64,000 nucleotides of DNA, taken from Polynucleobacter paneuropaeus. Lineage in GTDB: Bacteria; Pseudomonadota; Gammaproteobacteria; Burkholderiales; Burkholderiaceae. The DNA is taken from positions 1,035,454 through 1,099,453 of the forward strand of contig NZ_CP030085.1 in assembly GCF_003261235.1 (NCBI RefSeq), written 5' to 3'. Below are positions 7,549-15,054 of this stretch, one piece after another. Below the pieces are notes generated by a model. That model searched no databases, was not told the origin of the DNA, and was given only the letters and a program-made list of their open reading frames with translations. Made by a program: the position numbers and the translations under genes. The first letter of the stretch is position 1; each line of letters opens with the position of its first letter.

Positions 7549-9948
7549 TTATTTACGACGTGCTTTGGTATTGCGGACAGGTGGCTTACTACCCGCTGCT
7601 TTACCAGGCATACGTCCAGGATTGGCTGCTTTGGCTTTTCCGTTCTTACCGTTATTACGGTTTGATTTACCTTTGGATTGTGAAGCCCCTAAATTACCTG
7701 AAGTCTTGGCTGCATTGACATTGATGCCGCTGGGTTTTTGAGGTGTTTTGCTTTGCGGACGTGATTTCTTGGAGGCCGCCTTTTTATTGGGCCTTCCTGT
7801 CTCTGTTGCTAGAACCATTGAGCGTCGATTGAAATTATTGCCTGGCTCAGCACCAACAGCTTTCATGAGGCTAAATTCAATTTTGCGGGCATCTAAATCG
7901 ACGCGACTGACTAGTACATGCATTCTGTCGCCCAAACGATAACGAATACCAGTTCTTTCACCACGCAATTCTTGGCGGGCTTCATCGTACTGGAAATAAT
8001 CTCCACCCAATTCCGTGACATGGACCATGCCTTCAACAAAGAGGTTCTCCAGTTGAATGAATAAACCAAAACTAGCCACACTAGTCACGGTGCCGGCATA
8101 TTCTTGACCCAGGTGATCGCGCATGTAATAGCACTTGAGCCATGCTTCTACGTCACGTGAGGCTTCATCGGCGCGGCGTTCATTCGATGAACAGTGCACA
8201 CCCAGCTGACCCCAAATGGGTAATGCTGCATTTGCGCCTTTTGGTAACTTAGTGCCTTTTTCTGCCGCAGTCTTCGCATCGGTATGGGATTTTTTCGCAT
8301 CTACCGCATTCTGACGTGCTTTACCTTTACGAGGCAGGGTTAAGTTCAGAGGAACTTTAGGAGGCAAGACAGGGATGTAGGGTTTTTTCTGCAGAATCGC
8401 TTTGATCACCCGATGGGTTAATAGATCGGGGTAACGGCGAATCGGGCTCGTGAAATGAGAATACGCTGGATAAGCTAGACCGAAGTGGCCTTCGTTATCG
8501 GGTTGGTACATCGCCTGTTGCATCGAGCGCAAAACCACCGATTGCAACATATTGGCATCAGGACGCTCTTTAACTTCTTTGATTAACTTCGCAAAGTCGC
8601 GTGGCTTGGGTTTTTCACCACCGCCTAATGACAGGCCAGAAGTACGCAGAACTTGACGCAAGGTTACTAACTTCTCTTCAGATGGCTCACCGTGAACACG
8701 ATATAAGCCAAGATGCTTGTTCTTCTCAATAAAGTCAGCGGCACAGACGTTAGCCGTCAGCATACATTCTTCAATCAGGCGATGCGCATCATTACGCGTG
8801 CGGGGCTCAATACGCATGATCTTACCGAGCTCATTACTGATAATCTGGGTTTCAGTAGTCTCAAATTCAATCGCACCACGCTTTTCTCTGGCGGATAACA
8901 AGATCTTGAAAAGAGAATACAAATTCATGAGCAATGGACGGAACTCAGCAAAGCGGGCTGCTTCTGGGCCTTTGCTGTTTGAGAGAATCTCCCAAACGAT
9001 GTCATAGGTAAAGCGTTGCGCAGAATGCATCACTGCTGGATAGAACTGATAAGCCAATACGATGCCGTTGTTATCTACTACAGAATCACACACCATACAG
9101 AGTCGGTCTACGCCGGGATTTAGAGAGCAAAGACCGTTAGAGATCTTCTCTGGCAACATCGGAATGACACGTCTTGGGAAATACACTGAGGTTGCTCGTA
9201 ACAGACCGTCATCATCTAAAGGATGACCAGGTTTAACGTAGTGCGATACGTCTGCAATTGCTACGATCAAACGCCAAGCTTTACTTTTTCCGTACATGAC
9301 GGGCTCAGCGTAGACCGCATCATCAAAATCACGGGCATCAGCACCATCAATCGTGACCAGTGGAACATCACGCAAGTCAACACGACCTTCTAAATCTGAT
9401 TGCTGAACGGTATCGGGCAGTGCTGCAGCTTCTTTCATTGCAGCAGCAGAGAATTCATGAGGTACACCGTACTTACGAACGGCGATCTCGATTTCCATAC
9501 CAGGGTCATCAATCTCTCCCAGTACTTCAACTACCCTACCTACTGCTTGGCGATAGCTATCGGGGTAGTCAATAATTTCAACGCTGACGACTTGGCCGAG
9601 TTTCGCGATACCCTGACCCTTGGGCGGGATCAGAATGTCGTGACCAATCCGTTTATCTTCCGGAGCAACAATGAGAACACCATTTTCATTGAGCAGTCGA
9701 CCAATGACGAGCTTATTAGCATGCACTACGACTTCAACAATTTGTCCCTCTGGTCGACCTCTGCGATCAGTGCCCAACACTTTGACATTGACCCGGTCAC
9801 CGTGCATCACGCGGGACATCTCTTTTTCGGAGAGGAAGATATCCTCACCACCATCATCGGGGATTACAAAACCAAAACCATCTCTGTGGCCTTGAACGGT
9901 ACCTAAACGATTGTCATCGCGGGGCACCACATGATCTGCTTTACGCAT
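7549..9948 (-). CDS. rnr: Ribonuclease R
   Basis: Processive 3'-5' exoribonuclease that degrades structured RNA, 799 residues. Domain order: N-terminal cold-shock/OB domains (to about 190), the RNB catalytic domain with its acidic cluster in TIDGADARDFDDAVYAEP, a C-terminal S1 domain (EYAGTVTSVASFGLFIQLEN), and a Lys/Arg-rich low-complexity tail of about 90 residues. A charged insert of about 45 residues (near 545-590, rich in K and A) splits the end of the RNB domain. It is probably transcribed with rlmB. Confidence 0.95.
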   Translation of the reverse strand: MRKADHVVPRDDNRLGTVQGHRDGFGFVIPDDGGEDIFLSEKEMSRVMHGDRVNVKVLGTDRRGRPEGQIVEVVVHANKLVIGRLLNENGVLIVAPEDKRIGHDILIPPKGQGIAKLGQVVSVEIIDYPDSYRQAVGRVVEVLGEIDDPGMEIEIAVRKYGVPHEFSAAAMKEAAALPDTVQQSDLEGRVDLRDVPLVTIDGADARDFDDAVYAEPVMYGKSKAWRLIVAIADVSHYVKPGHPLDDDGLLRATSVYFPRRVIPMLPEKISNGLCSLNPGVDRLCMVCDSVVDNNGIVLAYQFYPAVMHSAQRFTYDIVWEILSNSKGPEAARFAEFRPLLMNLYSLFKILLSAREKRGAIEFETTETQIISNELGKIMRIEPRTRNDAHRLIEECMLTANVCAADFIEKNKHLGLYRVHGEPSEEKLVTLRQVLRTSGLSLGGGEKPKPRDFAKLIKEVKERPDANMLQSVVLRSMQQAMYQPDNEGHFGLAYPAYSHFTSPIRRYPDLLTHRVIKAILQKKPYIPVLPPKVPLNLTLPRKGKARQNAVDAKKSHTDAKTAAEKGTKLPKGANAALPIWGQLGVHCSSNERRADEASRDVEAWLKCYYMRDHLGQEYAGTVTSVASFGLFIQLENLFVEGMVHVTELGGDYFQYDEARQELRGERTGIRYRLGDRMHVLVSRVDLDARKIEFSLMKAVGAEPGNNFNRRSMVLATETGRPNKKAASKKSRPQSKTPQKPSGINVNAAKTSGNLGASQSKGKSNRNNGKNGKAKAANPGRMPGKAAGSKPPVRNTKARRK

Positions 9949-10088
9949 TGATTTCCTCTGGCATTACTTGCCGTATACAGCTAATTTAAAGCCATTTTTG
10001 TTATTTACTAGACCAACTGTATCAAATCAGCGTGTCCTCTTTGGAAAAGCCCAAAAGGGGCTCAAAACACCTCAAAGTGACCTGCCCG

Positions 10089-10094
10089 TATAAT
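10089..10094 (+). promoter_or_regulatory. -10 element of the tRNA-Leu promoter
   Basis: Consensus TATAAT ends 8 bases before the mature tRNA 5' end. No convincing -35 is seen at 16-18 bp. The G+C-rich stretch between it and the tRNA resembles the discriminator of a stringently controlled stable RNA promoter. Confidence 0.55.
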
Positions 10095-10102
10095 ATAGAG
10101 AC

Positions 10103-10189
10103 GCCCAGATGGCGAAATTGGTAGACGCACCAGCTTCAGGTGCTGGCGATCGAAAGATTGTGGGGGTTCGAGTCCCTTTCTGGGCACCA
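10103..10189 (+). tRNA. tRNA-Leu (anticodon CAG)
   Basis: 87-nt class II tRNA. Acceptor stem GCCCAGA pairs with TCTGGGC and CCA is encoded. The anticodon arm CCAGC-TTCAGGT-GCTGG gives CAG for CUG codons. The T-arm GGGGGTTCGAGTCCCTT is canonical and a long variable arm is present, as expected for leucine. It ends 5 bases before the stop of the convergent DUF1622 gene. Confidence 0.97.
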
Positions 10190-10194
10190 AACTT

Positions 10195-10554
10195 CTATTT
10201 TTCAGCAGTCTGCCAGGGCCACCTGCCGGTCATTTCGAGTGTCAAAGACCAACTCAAGAAACAACGCAAGGTAATAATGGCGCCCAAGATGGCAACGCTC
10301 ATTAGGGTCGGGTTAATTGCAACGGTTCGAATGATATCGCTTGCAACCAGAATCTCTAAACCGAGCAATAAGGCACGAATAATTTGATCTCGAAACGCTT
10401 TATAGGAATCATCGATGGGTCGTTGAGCGATGTTTCTAATGAAGCCCAATAAGCCCCATAGAACACCCAGGGAAACAACAGCAACACCCAAAGCATCCAT
10501 CACATCGCTGACATAGCGAATGATTTGCGCTAAACCCAATGAAGTCTCCAACAT
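10195..10554 (-). CDS. DUF1622 family small membrane protein
   Basis: 119 residues with three hydrophobic spans (about 18-38, 60-76, 82-102) and the LRCFLSWSLTLEMTG pattern near the C-terminus that marks DUF1622 proteins; their function is unknown. Located in the inner membrane by prediction. It is convergent with tRNA-Leu at its 3' end and lies 38 bases behind the parvulin gene, so cotranscription is possible. Confidence 0.75.
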   Translation of the reverse strand: MLETSLGLAQIIRYVSDVMDALGVAVVSLGVLWGLLGFIRNIAQRPIDDSYKAFRDQIIRALLLGLEILVASDIIRTVAINPTLMSVAILGAIITLRCFLSWSLTLEMTGRWPWQTAEK

Positions 10555-10592
10555 AGTTCTTGCCTCCCCTCGCCTCGCCTTGTCTTATAGAG

Positions 10593-11411
10593 TTACTTGC
10601 CAGGCTGGCTAATTTTGATCGTCTTCATCAGCGCACTTACTGCCTCTTGACGTCTTTGTTGCACTAAGGCTTGGGCGATACCGGCTTTAGCTTCATCAAA
10701 GCTTGGCAATACAAATGGCTTCACATCATCGACCATCACAATATGCCAGCCATTATTAGTCTGGATTGGCTTAACTGTGAACTGCCCTTTAGCCATATTA
10801 GGGACAACACTGTTGATGGGGGGAACTAGCTGGCTTGGCAAAGCCCAGCCCATTATTCCGCCTCTTGCCCCTGAGGTTTTATCAAGAGACTTTTCTTGCG
10901 CCAAGACTGCAAAGGATGCGCCCTTATTGAGCTGAGTAATAATTTGATTTGCCTCTGCTTCGGTATTAGTAACAATCTGTGAGAGCTTGTACTCTTTAGT
11001 ATTCTGTGGCTCTTTGCTGAGAGAGACCTGTTTTTCGTATTCGGCTTTAACGTCAGCCTCTGATAAAGGATGCGCTTTGAAGTACTGCGCAAACCAGAGC
11101 TCTAATACGGCATTTTGTTCAGCCAACTTGATCTTGAAAGCATTATTACCGGTCGTCAATAAGCCCGTCTTCTTAGCATCTTGAGAAACCGCTTCGCGCA
11201 GAATCAAGTCATTTAAGACGGATTGACGCAGTTCTGGAGTGTCTTTTGCCCCTTCTGAAACAGCGACATTGACCCACTCATTGAGTTGGCCAGAGGTAAT
11301 TTTGGCGCCATTCACAACCACCAGAACAGTGCCGCCACCAGTTTGCGCTGTTGCGAAATGGCTGGCTAAGCCCAAAAGGATCAGGATCAGGATTTTATTA
11401 ATATGTTTCAT
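10593..11411 (-). CDS. Secreted parvulin-type peptidyl-prolyl isomerase
   Basis: Folding catalyst for exported proteins in the periplasm (SurA/PpiC-like). 272 residues: a Sec signal peptide (1-22, cleaved after ATAQ or nearby), an N-terminal helical chaperone-like part (25-130), and a PpiC rotamase domain (about 135-235) containing SLDKTSGARGGIMGW and NGWHIVMVDDVKP. It is shorter than SurA and has one rotamase domain, so PrsA/PpiC-like is the better label. Neighbours give no further clue to the clients. Confidence 0.9.
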   Translation of the reverse strand: MKHINKILILILLGLASHFATAQTGGGTVLVVVNGAKITSGQLNEWVNVAVSEGAKDTPELRQSVLNDLILREAVSQDAKKTGLLTTGNNAFKIKLAEQNAVLELWFAQYFKAHPLSEADVKAEYEKQVSLSKEPQNTKEYKLSQIVTNTEAEANQIITQLNKGASFAVLAQEKSLDKTSGARGGIMGWALPSQLVPPINSVVPNMAKGQFTVKPIQTNNGWHIVMVDDVKPFVLPSFDEAKAGIAQALVQQRRQEAVSALMKTIKISQPGK

Positions 11412-11494
11412 AGGGCTGTAGTTTCAGTGTGAGGATTGGGTTTGTGGTTTGAGTCTATTAATGACCCCATGATACAAGAGCAAAAAGGTGGCCC

Positions 11495-11992
11495 CTAAAT
11501 CGCCATTGAGCGGTGCAAGATCTTGGATTTCATCTCGTCCCAGAGACCCTCATAGTCTTCGATCGTCTGATCGGATAGTTTGATGGGATCAAAGAGTCCA
11601 TTAAATACAATGCTTCCCTTGGGCACCAGAGTCTTTTCAAACTCGGTCAGACCAATGGGCTTTTCATCCATATCGCGGGTGAGTTCTGCCGAACAGACGA
11701 TTGCTTGTGAACTATCTCGGTCGATTACAGCAAACTCAATCAATTCTTGTTTTTTACCCAGAATAATGAGAGTACCTCGCGCATAAGAGACGGCATCATG
11801 CGTTTGAACAATGTAAGAAAGAAATTGGGTCTCTTCTTGCTTTTCCATCCGCAAATCATCGATAAAGAAAAGATATTGATCCCCTTCAGCATTAACTAAA
11901 GTAAATACTTTGGGAATAACACCATGACCTAGGCTGAGGTTCCGGTAATAGTTGGCGATTTCAATAGCGAGGTTTTCAGAATAGAGATGCAT
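11495..11992 (-). CDS. Hypothetical protein, 165 aa
   Basis: I do not recognise the family. The protein is soluble, acidic and without signal peptide or membrane span. It looks like an alternating beta/alpha domain (FTLVNAEGDQYLFFIDDL, then ARGTLIILGKKQELIEFAVI). It lies 15 bases downstream of the dienelactone hydrolase gene on the same strand, so the two are probably cotranscribed. Start ATG at 11992. Confidence 0.75.
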   Translation of the reverse strand: MHLYSENLAIEIANYYRNLSLGHGVIPKVFTLVNAEGDQYLFFIDDLRMEKQEETQFLSYIVQTHDAVSYARGTLIILGKKQELIEFAVIDRDSSQAIVCSAELTRDMDEKPIGLTEFEKTLVPKGSIVFNGLFDPIKLSDQTIEDYEGLWDEMKSKILHRSMAI

Positions 11993-12007
11993 AAGGTATT
12001 GGGTGTT

Positions 12008-12694
12008 TTAAGCGCTTAATTGAGCCTTAAGAAAAGACATGGTTCTTTCCCAAGCGAGCGTAGCTGCCTCACCATGGTATTTCAGATACGGTAAGTTACG
12101 AGCGTCTGCTTCTTCATTAGCAAATGCATGTTTGGCATCGTAGCGATAAAACTCAATTGGCGCTCCTGCATCATTGAGCATGCTCTCTAACTGATCTACA
12201 CCACTAATAGCAAAGGCATCATCATGCAAAGCCCAGTGGGCAAGCATCGGTTTTGTAATGGCTTTAGGGTTGACAAACTCTAATGGTGGATAGCCGTACC
12301 AAACTACCGTTGCATCTAACTCAGGAACATTGCAGGCAGACAACACGGTTAGCGCTCCACCCATACAAAATCCGGTGACAGCCACTTTGGGGCTGCCCAT
12401 TTTTTTGAGGTATTGCACGGCTCCACGAATATCTTGCCCTGCCGCATCTCCGAAATTGAGCCCTTGCATTAAGTGCTCTGCCTCATGGGCCTCTAGCGCG
12501 AGTTGTCCCCGGTAAAGATCGGGAACTAAGGCGCGGTAGCCAGCTTTGGCGAGCTGATCCGCCACCCCTTTAATCTGCTCATTTAAGCCCCACCACTCCT
12601 GAATCACTACGATTGCTGGCGCATTGCTTGGATTGGCTGGTTCAGCTAAGTAAGAATTAACGATTTGACCATCGGGTCTTGAGTATTGAATCAT
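12008..12694 (-). CDS. Dienelactone hydrolase family protein
   Basis: Cytoplasmic alpha/beta hydrolase of 228 residues. The nucleophile elbow is GFCMGG with Cys110. Asp158 or Asp159 in LAHWALHDDAF and His189 in DAKHAF complete a DLH-type Cys-Asp-His triad. The N-terminal IQEWWGLNEQIK is typical. No chlorocatechol genes are nearby, so the natural substrate is unknown and this is one of the general DLH paralogues rather than a dedicated catabolic enzyme. Confidence 0.9.
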   Translation of the reverse strand: MIQYSRPDGQIVNSYLAEPANPSNAPAIVVIQEWWGLNEQIKGVADQLAKAGYRALVPDLYRGQLALEAHEAEHLMQGLNFGDAAGQDIRGAVQYLKKMGSPKVAVTGFCMGGALTVLSACNVPELDATVVWYGYPPLEFVNPKAITKPMLAHWALHDDAFAISGVDQLESMLNDAGAPIEFYRYDAKHAFANEEADARNLPYLKYHGEAATLAWERTMSFLKAQLSA

Positions 12695-12721
12695 GACTTC
12701 ACTCTTCTATAAAAAATAATC

Positions 12722-13966
12722 TTAATGACTGGATGGGGCGGGTTTTTGATCTGAATGAATACGACCGACTAAGTAATAGGTTAACAAACCACAGGCCGCT
12801 GCCCCGAATCCAACCAAATTGTAATGTTGCATATTCCCGTCCGCACCTATCGTTACAATCGCTCCGGCAACAACTGACGCAACTCCGGATGCAAACATTT
12901 GAACTGAACCAATCAGACTCATGAAAGTCCCTCTAATCTTGGCATCTACCACTTGACTAATAATGGCCATTGCTGGAATCATGCGACCCGAAATCAAAAT
13001 AAAGAAGAAAGTGGAATTGATCAGCACTAGCCATAGAGGAACTGGCGGTAAATTGGTAGTCACTAAAACTGGCACCAAACTCACAATTGCCAGGACTTTA
13101 AATACCGATACTTTACCGTGCTTGTCAGCCAAATAACCAATGTAACGCGAGGTAATGAGCGTTGCCACCCCCCCGCACAGATACACCAGAGAAATATAGT
13201 CATTGGCGATCCCCACATTACTAGTGAGATAAAGCGCAATGTATGGAATTACTGTAAAACCCGTCATCATGATTAGAAACATAAAACCAAAAGCCTTGAG
13301 ATGTTTTGGAGCAAAGGCAATTTGATAGATTTGCTGGAAGCGGCTACCCTCATGAACGTGCGACAGATGCCCCATGATCCTGGGAATATTGCGATAGGCC
13401 AGATATAGAATGACGCACGAAACAATGGCAATAAAAAAGAATGGTGCGCGCCAACCCAATGAAGGAATATGGTTTGCCAAGAACAAGCTCAGCGGCACTC
13501 CTGCAACAGTCGATACTGAAAATGCAGCCATGACTGTTCCCAGAGCCTTCCCTCTGCGCTCAAACGGAATCGCGTCGGCAATAATGGTTTGAACCAAGGA
13601 GCCCAAAATGCCACCAAAGGCTCCCGCAAATGCCCGTGCAATAAATAGGATGACATAGTTGGGGGCAAGACCGCAGATTAAAGTAGCCACAATGAAGCAG
13701 GCATATAAACTGAGTAGCAACTGACGACGCTCAAAACGATCAATGTAGTAAGTAGCAAAGATTCCTGAGGCGGCTGCAGCAAAGGTATATGAAGAGAGCA
13801 ATAAGCCAAATTGATGGGTATTGATATTGAGGACTTTGATGAAAATCGGCCCCAAAGGCATCATGATCATGAAATCCAGAATATGGGTAAACTGAATTCC
13901 AGCTAGCGCCAGGAGAAAGAAACGCTCTTTTTGTTTAGCTTGCCCAGGATGCGGATGATCAGTCAC
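12722..13966 (-). CDS. MFS transporter, DHA1-like
   Basis: 414 residues with about 12 predicted transmembrane segments. The motif A-like loop YYIDRFERRQLLL follows TM2, and a second copy (RYIGYLADKHGK) follows TM8, as in the drug:H+ antiporter-1 family and sugar-efflux relatives. Substrate cannot be told. Translation starts at GTG (13966) without an obvious ribosome-binding site. The gene is divergent from the channel-like gene at 14056. Confidence 0.88.
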   Translation of the reverse strand: MTDHPHPGQAKQKERFFLLALAGIQFTHILDFMIMMPLGPIFIKVLNINTHQFGLLLSSYTFAAAASGIFATYYIDRFERRQLLLSLYACFIVATLICGLAPNYVILFIARAFAGAFGGILGSLVQTIIADAIPFERRGKALGTVMAAFSVSTVAGVPLSLFLANHIPSLGWRAPFFFIAIVSCVILYLAYRNIPRIMGHLSHVHEGSRFQQIYQIAFAPKHLKAFGFMFLIMMTGFTVIPYIALYLTSNVGIANDYISLVYLCGGVATLITSRYIGYLADKHGKVSVFKVLAIVSLVPVLVTTNLPPVPLWLVLINSTFFFILISGRMIPAMAIISQVVDAKIRGTFMSLIGSVQMFASGVASVVAGAIVTIGADGNMQHYNLVGFGAAACGLLTYYLVGRIHSDQKPAPSSH

Positions 13967-14055
13967 AATAAGATACTTTAATAATGGAATAACCTATTAT
14001 CAGGCCTTAGCAACATAAATGCTTGATCCATATATTTACTTAGACGGACACGAAG

Positions 14056-14556
14056 ATGCCCTTTTTTACTATTGATGTTTCTGACTTTTCGCCTGGGTAT
14101 ATATTTACCGACCTATTCATCGGCGTAATTGGGGTGATTGCCATCCTAATGGTTCATGGCACTATTGTGAATAGGTTGTTGATGCGTTTTGACCAATCGG
14201 CTATTGCGCACATAGAAGACAAGAAATATAACTGGGTCTTTGTCCAGTTTTATATTTCTTTTATCCGCATCGCCATGGTTCATATCTTAGAGATTTATAT
14301 CTGGGGAGTGTATCTAGCCCTCTTAGGATTTTTACCGAATTTAGTTAAAGCAGTGTTGTTTGCTGGGAGCTGCTACACCACGATCGGATTTGTTGAGGAT
14401 GTTTTGCCCTATGGCAGAAAGAGTCTCGCGTTTTATATCGCTCTATCGGGTTTCTTTTGCTTGGCCTGGACTACCTCCGCCATGATCGATATGACGCAAA
14501 CTTATAAAGCAGCTTGGCGTAAGAAATATGAAGGGAAAAAGTTCTTCTTACTGTGA
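14056..14556 (+). CDS. Potassium-channel-like membrane protein with altered selectivity filter
   Basis: 166 residues, three hydrophobic spans (about 15-38, 62-92, 122-145). Between the last two lies FAGSCYTTIGFVEDVLPYG, which aligns with the pore loop and TxGYGD-type filter of two-TM bacterial channels; the following LSGFFCLAWTTSAM matches the inner helix of that family. The filter reads T-I-G-F-V-E-D (residues 109-115) instead of T-V-G-Y-G-D, so potassium selectivity is doubtful. The family assignment is inferred from pattern only. It is convergent with the gene at 14561, 4 bases apart. Confidence 0.6.
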   Translation: MPFFTIDVSDFSPGYIFTDLFIGVIGVIAILMVHGTIVNRLLMRFDQSAIAHIEDKKYNWVFVQFYISFIRIAMVHILEIYIWGVYLALLGFLPNLVKAVLFAGSCYTTIGFVEDVLPYGRKSLAFYIALSGFFCLAWTTSAMIDMTQTYKAAWRKKYEGKKFFLL

Positions 14557-14560
14557 TTTT

Positions 14561-15049
14561 CTAGTGTTTGATGTAGTAGCCGTAGACACAACGTTTACCA
14601 CCTCTAGATGGATCGTGCGTATCGTAAATCACGCCATCAATCATTGCCGTTAGGTGCTTTGATAATCTCACAATCAGTTTGCCATGTGGCAACTCATCAG
14701 CCCTCAAGTGCACCTGGCAGCCTTGACCAACTTGCATAGTAGGCACCCAAGTAAAGCCCTGTTTTAGGATGTAATCATGAAAGACATCACGATGATTGCC
14801 ATTACGTGGTGATGCGCCTCTGGCATTGAGACTTCTGGCTAATCGATTCTTTTTATTGACAGCATAAGACGCATTGGCTTCACGCAGATCTTCATAGACG
14901 GTTGTGTAGGGCTTACTAGCCGCTATAGCGATCGCCCTCACTACACAGTCGCCTGCTCTACCCTGAAATCCTGCAGCATGCCTACCGCCATCACTCCACT
15001 CGAAGGCAGTGGAATGAGATGTAAATAGCTGAATCAGAAAAGCGAACAC
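14561..15049 (-). CDS. Papain-like-fold candidate protein behind glcB
   Basis: 162 residues without assigned function. GRAGDCVVRAIAIA with Cys35 at a helix start, His132 in SKHLTAMIDGV, and Asp143 in IYDTHD are spaced like a Cys-His-Asp catalytic triad. The DCVVRAI pattern recalls phage and bacterial proteins with a papain-like fold. Peptidase activity is inference. It begins at GTG, 5 bases after the glcB stop, so it is translationally close to malate synthase. A hydrophobic first 9 residues is too short for a clear signal peptide. Confidence 0.7.
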   Translation of the reverse strand: MFAFLIQLFTSHSTAFEWSDGGRHAAGFQGRAGDCVVRAIAIAASKPYTTVYEDLREANASYAVNKKNRLARSLNARGASPRNGNHRDVFHDYILKQGFTWVPTMQVGQGCQVHLRADELPHGKLIVRLSKHLTAMIDGVIYDTHDPSRGGKRCVYGYYIKH

Positions 15050-15054
15050 CTAAA

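Noticed and set aside
9400..9906. 168-codon frame antisense to rnr
   Set aside because: It lies fully inside the conserved rnr gene, has no ribosome-binding site and no recognisable product; it mirrors rnr codon use. The same holds for the frames at 31002-31463 (opposite rlmD) and 26623-27180 (opposite ispG).
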